A DNA stretch of 64,000 nucleotides from 13-2-20CM-66-19 sp963824395 (lineage in GTDB: Bacteria > Pseudomonadota > Gammaproteobacteria > Steroidobacterales > Steroidobacteraceae): positions 1 to 64,000 of the forward strand of contig CAWGPF010000003.1 in the NCBI GenBank assembly GCA_963824395.1, read 5' to 3'. The position numbers were made by a program, and so were the translations under genes. The notes below the pieces were generated by a model. That model worked only from the letters and a program-made list of their open reading frames with translations. It was not told the origin of the DNA and did no database searches. Positions 16,614-24,960 of this stretch are shown here, one piece after another. Positions within the stretch are counted from its first letter, which is position 1, and each line of letters starts with the position of its first letter.

Positions 16614-18056
16614 TTAGACGGCGGCGCGGCTCACCCGGAAGGCGCTTTCACTCTTCTGCAGGCTCGTCCAGCGCAACTCGAGGCTGCGCCGGGCCTCGGC
16701 GCCGCCGGGGCGGTCCAGACACCCGAGACTCACCTGTTCGTGCAGGAGGTTGCGCACGGCGCGGTAGAAGTTCGAGCTGTACGTGCCGCGGAACATCATC
16801 GCCAGGTCCCCGCTGTCCTTCCAGTGCGTCTTGCCGTTCAGGAACTGACCCTTCACCTGCTCGAAGAACTTCGTGCCCGGCAGCGGGTAGGAGACACTCA
16901 CGCCCACATCATCCGGCAGAGCCGCCTCGAGCAGCTCGCGCGTCGCGAGGATGTCGGCGAGCTGCTCGCCGATGTAGCCGAGCTGGATGAAGAACCCGAC
17001 GCGGATGCCGTGCTCCTTAAGCAGTGCGCGCGCAGCGAGGATCTCCGGCACCGTGGTGCCCTTGTTCATGGCATCGAGGATGCGCTGGCTGCCGCTCTCC
17101 GCCCCTATCCAGGCCTCGACGCAGCCGGCCTCGCGCAGCGCCTCCACCATCGCGGTCGTGGTGAGATCGGCGCGGATCTGGATGGTGAAGGGCACGCGTG
17201 CGTCCTGCGCGCGCACCGTCTGCGCGAGGCGCGTCACCCAGGCGGGGCGGAAGCCGAAGATGTCGTCGGCGAACCACAGATGGTCGGGGTTGAAGCGGCG
17301 CTTGAGGTAGATGAGCTCCGCGGCGACGGATTCGGGGGTGCGCTGCGCGTACTGGTTGCCCCAGATGGGCTTGGCGCACCAGTTGCAGCGGAACGGGCAG
17401 CCGCGCGAGGCGGCGATGTTCAGGCTGAAGAAGCCGTGCGCCTTCTGCCACACCGCCCGGTAGCGCTCGACGTCCACGAGATCCCAGGCGGGCAGCTCCG
17501 GGTAAGGGGCCGCGGCGGCGGGGGCGAGCGCTGCGTTGACGTGGTGCACGCTGCCGGCGTGCAGGTAGGCGAGGCCCGAGAGTCCCGCCGTGAGCTCAGC
17601 GGTCGTGAGGTCGGCACGCGCATCGAGCCGCTTCACGAGAGCGGCGAGCGTTGCGAGCCCCTCGCCGATGAGGGCCACGTCCGCCCCGGCGCGCAGGTAC
17701 GCCTCGGGGGCATCGGTGGCGTCGGAGCCGGCGACGATGACGCGCGCCCCGCGAGCGCGGGCGGCGCGGATCATCTCGCAGCACGCCTCGCGCATCGCCG
17801 CGAGGCACATCTTGGTCAGGAAGTTGAAGTTGTCCTCATAAAGCACCACGACCTCAGCGTGCGACTCCTGAAGCTTTTCGTGGTACTCGGCGACGCCCGT
17901 GGCCAGCATGGCGTCGAACAGGGTGACGGCATGGCCGCTGTCACGCAGGCTCGCCGCGACCTGCAGCGTGGCCAGCGGCGGATAGGGCTTGGCGCGTTCG
18001 AACTGCTTGGGGTCCAGATGCAGGTAGTAGGAGTGCCCTACCAGGATGGAGCGCAT
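16614..18056 (-). CDS. B12-binding-domain radical SAM protein (fourth), first gene of reverse operon
   Basis: 480 residues from the ATG at 18056, preferred because RSILVGHSYY is the expected first strand; a TTG at 18092 would add 12 charged residues. Cobalamin-binding-type domain at about 1-150 (YPPLATLQVAASLRDSGHAV, VIVAGSDATDAPEAYL, LIGEGLATL), radical SAM motif RGCPFRCNWC (Cys220/224/227), then IGAESGSQRILDAM and YPLPGTKFFE. The leader on this strand is about 215 nt long, with a sigma-70 promoter, a tandem repeat over the -10 and a perfect inverted repeat 30 nt before the start (separate entries), so this operon is probably regulated at transcription or in its leader. Function is unassigned. 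Confidence 0.88.
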   Translation of the reverse strand: MRSILVGHSYYLHLDPKQFERAKPYPPLATLQVAASLRDSGHAVTLFDAMLATGVAEYHEKLQESHAEVVVLYEDNFNFLTKMCLAAMREACCEMIRAARARGARVIVAGSDATDAPEAYLRAGADVALIGEGLATLAALVKRLDARADLTTAELTAGLSGLAYLHAGSVHHVNAALAPAAAAPYPELPAWDLVDVERYRAVWQKAHGFFSLNIAASRGCPFRCNWCAKPIWGNQYAQRTPESVAAELIYLKRRFNPDHLWFADDIFGFRPAWVTRLAQTVRAQDARVPFTIQIRADLTTTAMVEALREAGCVEAWIGAESGSQRILDAMNKGTTVPEILAARALLKEHGIRVGFFIQLGYIGEQLADILATRELLEAALPDDVGVSVSYPLPGTKFFEQVKGQFLNGKTHWKDSGDLAMMFRGTYSSNFYRAVRNLLHEQVSLGCLDRPGGAEARRSLELRWTSLQKSESAFRVSRAAV

Positions 18057-18085
18057 TTTTTCGTTCTCTTTGTCCCGCGGGCACT

Positions 18086-18123
18086 GTGACAATCCCTTAC
18101 AGCCGCCGTCAGGGGATTGTCAC
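18086..18123 (-). promoter_or_regulatory. Perfect 11-bp inverted repeat in radical SAM operon leader
   Basis: Arms gtgacaatccc (18086-18096) and gggattgtcac (18113-18123) pair perfectly around a 16-nt loop. The element begins 30 nt upstream of the ATG at 18056. As DNA it is a classical dyad operator; as RNA it is a stable hairpin just before the ribosome-binding region. It sits too close to the coding start and too far from any upstream stop to be a plain terminator. Confidence 0.55.
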
Positions 18124-18262
18124 GGAGTGCCACTAAGCCCACAAGCTACTAAGGATCCGGCCCCGCCGCACCTGCTGTACGGCATCCCGTAAGTGCCCCC
18201 GTCCACCGGTTTGGGTTCAGCCGGCGCCCGCCCTGGCCGGTCGCGGCGCGGCAGCGCTACCG

Positions 18263-18284
18263 CGCGCAATATACGCGCAATATA
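18263..18284. repeat. Tandem 11-bp direct repeat over the promoter
   Basis: The unit cgcgcaatata occurs twice with no spacer (18263-18273 and 18274-18284). Eleven bases is about one helical turn, so two protein subunits could bind the same face. The second copy contains the -10 box of the minus-strand promoter, as expected for a repressor site. Confidence 0.6.
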
Positions 18285-18307
18285 AGAGACTGATTTTTAA
18301 CAGTAAA
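18279..18307 (-). promoter_or_regulatory. Sigma-70 promoter for the reverse radical SAM operon
   Basis: On the minus strand, -35 TTTACT (18307-18302) and -10 TATATT (18284-18279) are separated by 17 nt, in an AT-rich island within very GC-rich DNA. Transcription would start near 18272, giving a leader of about 215 nt before the ATG at 18056. Confidence 0.55.
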
Positions 18308-18523
18308 CACAGTCTCACCGAGTACTCCTCATTACAGTGTTATTTGCCCTCCCAGGCGCGGTGCACCGCGCGCTCCCTCGAGGGCCCGCGGCCGCCCGCA
18401 CGGTGCCTGGCGCGCCAAAGGGTGCAGGCAGGCCGCTTGACCGTATCAGCTATAATCTTCACACCCCAAAGCACGGCCGGCTGGTGCGGGGCACCCGAAG
18501 TGGGTGCGGTGCTCACGGCACGG
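18308..18523. other. Intergenic region before tRNA-Leu
   Basis: Holds the promoter region of tRNA-Leu: a perfect TATAAT at 18451-18456, 67 nt before the tRNA 5' end, but no good -35 at 17 nt (TTGACC at 18437 is too close, 8 nt). A 7-bp inverted repeat (gagactg 18286-18292 / cagtctc 18310-18316) straddles the AT-rich island. No coding sequence is recognised. Confidence 0.5.
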
Positions 18524-18608
18524 GCGAAAGTGGCGGAACTGGTAGACGCGCTGGGCTTAGGACCCAGTGGGGCAACCCGTGAGAGTTCGAGTCTCTCCTT
18601 TCGCACCA
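18524..18608 (+). tRNA. tRNA-Leu (anticodon UAG)
   Basis: An 85-nt class II tRNA with a 7-bp acceptor stem (gcgaaag/ctttcgc), D arm with GGTAGA, anticodon stem ctggg/cccag enclosing a 7-nt loop with TAG, a variable arm, the TTCGAGT T-loop and an encoded CCA end. The long variable arm fits Leu. It lies 81 nt upstream of the trigger factor gene in the same direction. Confidence 0.97.
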
Positions 18609-18689
18609 GTTCTCCTTAGCTCTAGTGGTCTGGTTACTGGCTCACCGCTCTTTATTCCGGGGTTTGCGGCGGGCTGAAGGATTGAATTG

Positions 18690-20099
18690 ATGGAAGTCTC
18701 CTTGTCTGACACCGGCGGCCTGACGCGGCGTATGGAAGTCGCGGTGCCTGCCACCGAAGTGGCGCAGGAAGTGCAGCAGCGCCTGAAGCAGCTCTCGCGC
18801 ACCGCGCGCCTGAAGGGCTTTCGTCCGGGCAAGGCGCCGCTGGCGGTGATCACCAAGCAATTCGGTGATCAGGTGCGTGCCGAGGTGCTCAATGACCTGA
18901 TGAGGAGCTCCTTCGCCCAGGCCGTGAATCAGGAAAAGCTGCGGCCCGCCGGCGGCCCGCGCATCGAGCCCCTCGCGCTCGGCCCTGAGACCGACCTCAA
19001 ATACGCGGCCACCTTCGAGGTGCTGCCGGAGGTCAAGGTCGCCTCCCCGGCCGCGATCACGATCGAGAAGCCGGTCGCCACCGTAACCGACGCCGACGTC
19101 GATGCCATGATCGAGAACATGCGCCGCCAGCGGCCGCTGTTCACCGCGGTCGAGCGCAGCGCCCGCGACGGCGACCGCGTGCTCTTTGACTACCAGGCCC
19201 GCATCGGCGGCAAGCTGATCGAGGACGGGGACTTGAAGGACGTGCGCGTGGTGCTCGGCGCCGGGCAGGCAATGCCGGAGCTCGAGACGGGGCTCAAGGA
19301 CACCCGTGTCGGGGACAGCCGTGACATCGTGGCCACGTTCCCCGCCAACCACCCGAACAAGCGCCTCGCCGGGCAGTCCGCGGACCTGCACCTCTCCATT
19401 AAGGCGGTCGAGGAGCAGTCCCTTCCGCAGGTCGACGCGGAGTTCTTCCGCGCCTATGGTGTGGAGCAGGGCGGCATCGAGGAGATGCGCGGCGAGGTGA
19501 GGAAGAGCATGGAGCGGGAGCTGGCCGGGGTGATCAAGAATCGCCTGCGGGTGCAGGTGCTCGAGGGGCTGTACCGCACCAATCCGCTGGAAGTGCCGCG
19601 CGCGCTCATCGACGAGCAGGTACAGGAGCTGCAGCTGGATACGGCGCGCCGCATGGGCATCCGGGATGCCCGCGCGCTGCCGCCGCGCGAGCGCTTCGAG
19701 GAGCCGGCCCAGCGCCGCGCCGCCCTGGGCCTGCTGATCTCGCAGATCGTGCAGAGCCAGGCCCTGGCGGTCGACCGGGAGCGCGTGCGCGAGCGCCTGA
19801 CCGAGCTCGTCGAGAGCTATCCGGACCCCGAGCAGGCGCGCCGCGCCTACCTGCAGAACCAGGACGCGATGCGCCAGATCGAGTCGGCGGCTCTCGAGGA
19901 CCAGGTGATCGAGTGGGTGGTGGCCAACGCCCAGGTGAGCGAGAAGCCGATGACCTTCAAGGAACTCACCGGCTTCGGCGAGGCCCAACACGAACATGAG
20001 CATGACCACGACCACAGCGGTCATGCGCACGAGGACGGACACGAACACCACGCCGCGCCCGCAGAGGGCCAGCAACAGCACGAGGTGAGCGGCACATGA
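18690..20099 (+). CDS. tig: Trigger factor
   Basis: 469 residues; ribosome-associated chaperone and peptidyl-prolyl isomerase that meets nascent chains at the exit tunnel. Ribosome-binding N-terminal domain with the signature LKGFRPGKAPLAVI (about residues 42-55); FKBP-type PPIase domain at about 150-240 (DGDRVLFDYQARIGG, VLGAGQAMPELETGL); helical C-terminal domain. The ATG at 18690 is preceded by GAAGGA at 8 nt; a TTG directly before it is less likely. The C-terminus has an extra tail with 10 histidines in 21 residues mixed with Asp/Glu, probably metal-binding, longer than in E. coli. It overlaps clpP by 4 nt (ATGA), the conserved tig-clpP-clpX-lon order. Confidence 0.97.
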   Translation: MEVSLSDTGGLTRRMEVAVPATEVAQEVQQRLKQLSRTARLKGFRPGKAPLAVITKQFGDQVRAEVLNDLMRSSFAQAVNQEKLRPAGGPRIEPLALGPETDLKYAATFEVLPEVKVASPAAITIEKPVATVTDADVDAMIENMRRQRPLFTAVERSARDGDRVLFDYQARIGGKLIEDGDLKDVRVVLGAGQAMPELETGLKDTRVGDSRDIVATFPANHPNKRLAGQSADLHLSIKAVEEQSLPQVDAEFFRAYGVEQGGIEEMRGEVRKSMERELAGVIKNRLRVQVLEGLYRTNPLEVPRALIDEQVQELQLDTARRMGIRDARALPPRERFEEPAQRRAALGLLISQIVQSQALAVDRERVRERLTELVESYPDPEQARRAYLQNQDAMRQIESAALEDQVIEWVVANAQVSEKPMTFKELTGFGEAQHEHEHDHDHSGHAHEDGHEHHAAPAEGQQQHEVSGT

Positions 20100-20725
20100 A
20101 CGAGCGTAATCTGAATCTGGTTCCCATCGTCGTCGAACAGACCGCGCGCGGCGAGCGCGCCTACGACATCTATTCACGCCTCCTGAAGGAGCGCGTCATC
20201 TTCATCGTCGGCGCCATCGATGACTTCATGGCGAACATCGTCGTCGCCCAGATGCTGTTCCTGGAGTCGGAAAACCCGGAGAAGGACATCGCCCTCTACA
20301 TCAACTCCCCCGGCGGGGTGGTGAGCTCCGGTCTTGCCATCTACGACACCATGCAGTTCATCAAGCCGGACGTGAGCACCATCTGCGTAGGGCAGGCGGC
20401 CAGCATGGGTGCGGTGCTGCTGGCCTCGGGTGCTGCCGGCAAGCGCTACTGCCTGCCGCACGCGCGGGTCATGATTCACCAGCCCTTGGGCGGCTTTCAG
20501 GGGCAGGCCGCGGACATGGAGATCCATGCCAAGGAGATGCTCGATACCCGCGACCGCCTGAACCGCATCCTCGCCAAGCACACCGGCCAGAGTGTCGACC
20601 GCATCAAGCAGGACACCGACCGCGACCGCTTCATGGACTGCTACGAGGCGGTGAAGTACGGCCTGGTGGACAGCGTCCTGGACAAGCGCGGCTCGATCGT
20701 TCCGGTGCCCTCGAATAAGGCCTGA
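20096..20725 (+). CDS. clpP: ATP-dependent Clp protease proteolytic subunit
   Basis: 209 residues, the usual ClpP length; the serine peptidase that forms the double-heptamer chamber fed by ClpX or ClpA. The catalytic triad is visible: Ser103 in GQAASMGA, His128 in RVMIHQP and Asp177 in DTDRDRFM. A short N-terminal propeptide region precedes VPIVVEQT. It overlaps tig by 4 nt and is followed by a 185-nt gap with a promoter for clpX, so clpX can be made independently. Confidence 0.98.
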   Translation: MNERNLNLVPIVVEQTARGERAYDIYSRLLKERVIFIVGAIDDFMANIVVAQMLFLESENPEKDIALYINSPGGVVSSGLAIYDTMQFIKPDVSTICVGQAASMGAVLLASGAAGKRYCLPHARVMIHQPLGGFQGQAADMEIHAKEMLDTRDRLNRILAKHTGQSVDRIKQDTDRDRFMDCYEAVKYGLVDSVLDKRGSIVPVPSNKA

Positions 20726-20825
20726 GCGTCCCCATATCGGGGGCCTGCGCCCAGCAAATGTAAAAGTGGTGAACCGCGTCTACATTTTCCGCACCCTGAC
20801 CGGGAAATACAGGGGCGGCAGTGCT

Positions 20826-20855
20826 TTGCGTAGGGTGCGGGCACCGTGCTATAAC
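20826..20855 (+). promoter_or_regulatory. Sigma-70 promoter for clpX
   Basis: -35 TTGCGT (20826-20831), 18-nt spacer, -10 TATAAC (20850-20855), 55 nt before the clpX ATG at 20911. Upstream in the same gap a 7-bp repeat aaatgta/tacattt (20756-20787, 18-nt loop) could be a weak end for the clpP transcript. Confidence 0.45.
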
Positions 20856-20910
20856 AAACTGCGCGAGCGCTTTTCCAGCCCGTGCGACGCGGAGAATATG
20901 AGGGACCTCG

Positions 20911-22212
<1,302 letters not shown>

Positions 22213-22267
22213 GGCGGCCGCCGCGCCCATCTGCGCGCGGAACGCCCCGCCTGCGAAGTGCGTCACC

Positions 22268-22295
22268 CTTGAAACGGGGTGGCAGCGCCTCAATT
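22268..22295 (+). promoter_or_regulatory. Sigma-32 (heat shock) promoter for lon
   Basis: CTTGAAA (22268-22274) is an exact match to the sigma-32 -35 element; after a 14-nt spacer CTCAATT (22289-22295) matches CCCCATT at 5 of 7 positions. It lies 89 nt before the lon start. lon is a sigma-32 gene in E. coli, so position and function agree. Confidence 0.65.
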
Positions 22296-22383
22296 CCCGC
22301 TACACTAGCGCCACCAGCGCCATCCGGCCGCGGTCCGACAGACGCCGCAGCCGGCTCCCCATGGGTCCATCGAGGGCTTGAGC

Positions 22384-24861
22384 GTGTCCGAACCGACTAC
22401 TCCGACCACTGTTTCCCCGCCCACCGCCGAGCTGCAGAACGTGCCGGTGCTGCCACTGCGTGACGTGGTGGTTTACCCGCACATGGTGCTGCCGCTGTTC
22501 GTCGGGCGCGAGAAGTCGATCCTGGCGCTCGATGTGGCCATGCGCACCGACAAGCGCATCATGCTGGTCGCGCAGAAACAGGCCGACGTGGATGACCCGA
22601 AGGCCGACGACCTGTACCGCATCGCAACGCTCGCCACCGTGCTGCAGCTGCTGAAGCTCCCCGACGGCACCGTCAAGGTGCTGGTGGAGGGCGTCGACCG
22701 CACCCGCATCGAGAAGCTGCACGCCGGGGAGTACTACGCCGCCGATGCGACGCTCCTGCCGGATGCCGAGAGCTACGATGAGAAGGAAATGGACGTGCTC
22801 GCACGCTCGGTCATTTCCCAGTTCGAGCAGTACGTGAAGCTCAACAAGAAGGTGCCCCCGGAAGTGCTGACCGCGCTCGCCGGCATCGAGCAGGCCGGAC
22901 GCCTGGCCGACACCGTCGCCGCGCACATGTCGCTGAAGCTCGCCGAGAAGCAGAAGGTGCTCGAGATCCTCGACGTCAGGAAGCGCCTCGAGCATATCCT
23001 GGTCGCCATCGAGAGCGAGATGGACGTGCTGCAGATCGAGAAGCGCATCCGCGGCCGCGTCAAGGCGCAGATGGAGAAGAGCCAGCGCGAGTACTACCTG
23101 AATGAGCAGATGAAGGCCATTCAGAAAGAGCTCGGCGAGATGGACGAGGGCGGCAACGAGATCAACGAGCTCGAGCAGAAGATCGCCAAGGCCGGCATGC
23201 CCAAGGAGGCACGCGAGAAGGCCACCGGCGAGCTCAACAAGCTGAAGATGATGTCGCCGATGTCCGCCGAGGCGACCGTCGTGCGCAACTACATCGACTG
23301 GCTGGTCAAGGTGCCGTGGAAGAAGCGCACCAAGATCATCAAGGACATCGCGCGCGCCCAGAAGGTTCTGGACGAGGACCACTTTGGCCTGGAGAAGGTC
23401 AAGGAGCGCATCGTCGAGTATCTCGCGGTACAGCAGCGCGTCGACAAGCTGCGCGGCCCGATCCTGTGCCTGGTCGGCCCGCCGGGCGTGGGCAAGACCT
23501 CCCTCGGCCAGAGCATCGCGCGCTCCACCAACCGCAAGTTCGTGCGCATGTCCCTCGGCGGCGTGCGCGATGAGGCCGAGATCCGCGGCCACCGCCGCAC
23601 TTACATCGGCTCCATGCCCGGCAAGATCGTGCAGAACATGTCCAAGGCGGGCGTGCACAACCCGCTGTTCCTGCTCGACGAAGTCGACAAGATGTCGATG
23701 GACTTCCGCGGCGACCCCTCCTCGGCGCTCCTTGAGGTGCTGGATCCTGAGCAGAACTCGACCTTCAACGATCACTACCTCGAGGTCGATCTTGACCTCT
23801 CCGAGGTGATGTTCGTGTGCACAGCGAACTCGCTGAACATTCCGGCGCCGCTCCTGGACCGCATGGAAGTCATCCGGCTGCCCGGCTACACCGAAGATGA
23901 GAAGATGAACATCGCGCGGCGCTACCTGGTGCCGAAGCAGATGAAGAACAACGGTCTGAAGCCCGATGAGCTCAAGGTCTCGGACGCTGCGCTCATGGAT
24001 ATCGTGCGCTACTACACCCGCGAGGCGGGCGTGCGTAACCTCGAGCGTGAGGTCGCCAAGATCTCCCGCAAGGCCGTGAAGCAGATGCTGCTGCACAAGA
24101 AGGAACAGAAGTCGGTCGCGGTCACCCCGCGCAACCTCGACAAGTTCCTCGGCGTGCGCCGCTTCCGCTACGGCAAGGCCGAGGACATGAACCGCATCGG
24201 CCAGGTGACGGGCCTTGCCTGGACCGAGGTCGGTGGTGAGCTTTTGACCATCGAGGCGGCCGTGGTGCCGGGCAAGGGCAAGCTGCAGCACACCGGGCAG
24301 CTGGGCGAAGTCATGCAGGAGTCGATCCAGGCCGCCATGACCGTGGTGCGCAGCCGCGCCCAGGTGCTGGGGCTCGAGCCGGAGTTCTACCAGAAGCTCG
24401 ACGTGCATCTGCACATCCCGGAAGGGGCGACCCCGAAGGACGGCCCGAGCGCCGGTATCGGCATGTGCACGGCGCTGGTGTCGGCCCTGACCCGCATTCC
24501 GGTGCGCTCGGACGTCGCCATGACCGGCGAGATCACGCTGCGCGGGGAAGTGCTGCCGATCGGCGGACTCAAGGAGAAGCTCCTGGCGGCCCATCGCGGC
24601 GGCATCAAGACGGTGCTGATCCCGGATGAGAACCAGAAGGACCTGGTCGAGATCCCGGACAACATCAAGGGCAACCTTGAGATCAAGCCGGTGAAGTGGA
24701 TCGACGAGGTGCTGGCCATGGCGCTCACCGAGCAGCCGATGCCCCAGCAGCACGCCGACGTGCCGCCCGCCCCGGTGGTCACGCCCGGCCCGGAGGCCGA
24801 CGACAAGCGCGCCCGGCGCAACGGGCGGCGCACCAAGCCGCTGCCGCCACCGGCGCATTGA
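22384..24861 (+). CDS. lon: ATP-dependent Lon protease
   Basis: 825 residues from a GTG at 22384, chosen because GAGGG lies 7 nt upstream; a TTG at 22378 is too close to that site. N-terminal substrate-binding domain (VPVLPLRDVVVYPHMVLPLF) and helical linker, AAA+ module with Walker A GPPGVGKT (about 365-372) and sensor FVCTANS, then the Ser-Lys dyad protease domain: Ser689 in DGPSAGIGM and Lys732 in GGLKEKLL. It degrades damaged and regulatory proteins as a hexamer. An extra C-terminal tail is basic and Pro-rich. The gene after it lies in the same reading frame directly behind the TGA. Confidence 0.98.
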   Translation: MSEPTTPTTVSPPTAELQNVPVLPLRDVVVYPHMVLPLFVGREKSILALDVAMRTDKRIMLVAQKQADVDDPKADDLYRIATLATVLQLLKLPDGTVKVLVEGVDRTRIEKLHAGEYYAADATLLPDAESYDEKEMDVLARSVISQFEQYVKLNKKVPPEVLTALAGIEQAGRLADTVAAHMSLKLAEKQKVLEILDVRKRLEHILVAIESEMDVLQIEKRIRGRVKAQMEKSQREYYLNEQMKAIQKELGEMDEGGNEINELEQKIAKAGMPKEAREKATGELNKLKMMSPMSAEATVVRNYIDWLVKVPWKKRTKIIKDIARAQKVLDEDHFGLEKVKERIVEYLAVQQRVDKLRGPILCLVGPPGVGKTSLGQSIARSTNRKFVRMSLGGVRDEAEIRGHRRTYIGSMPGKIVQNMSKAGVHNPLFLLDEVDKMSMDFRGDPSSALLEVLDPEQNSTFNDHYLEVDLDLSEVMFVCTANSLNIPAPLLDRMEVIRLPGYTEDEKMNIARRYLVPKQMKNNGLKPDELKVSDAALMDIVRYYTREAGVRNLEREVAKISRKAVKQMLLHKKEQKSVAVTPRNLDKFLGVRRFRYGKAEDMNRIGQVTGLAWTEVGGELLTIEAAVVPGKGKLQHTGQLGEVMQESIQAAMTVVRSRAQVLGLEPEFYQKLDVHLHIPEGATPKDGPSAGIGMCTALVSALTRIPVRSDVAMTGEITLRGEVLPIGGLKEKLLAAHRGGIKTVLIPDENQKDLVEIPDNIKGNLEIKPVKWIDEVLAMALTEQPMPQQHADVPPAPVVTPGPEADDKRARRNGRRTKPLPPPAH

Positions 24862-24960
24862 GAGCCGCCACCGATCGTCGCTAACAGCGGCAGCGCCGAC
24901 TCCCACGTCATACGCTACCGCGCCGACGTCGATGGCCTGCGGGCCATCGCCGTCCTCGCG

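Noticed and set aside
18437..18456. TTGACC/TATAAT as a normal promoter for tRNA-Leu
   Set aside because: The two boxes are only 8 nt apart, too close for sigma-70; only the -10 is kept.
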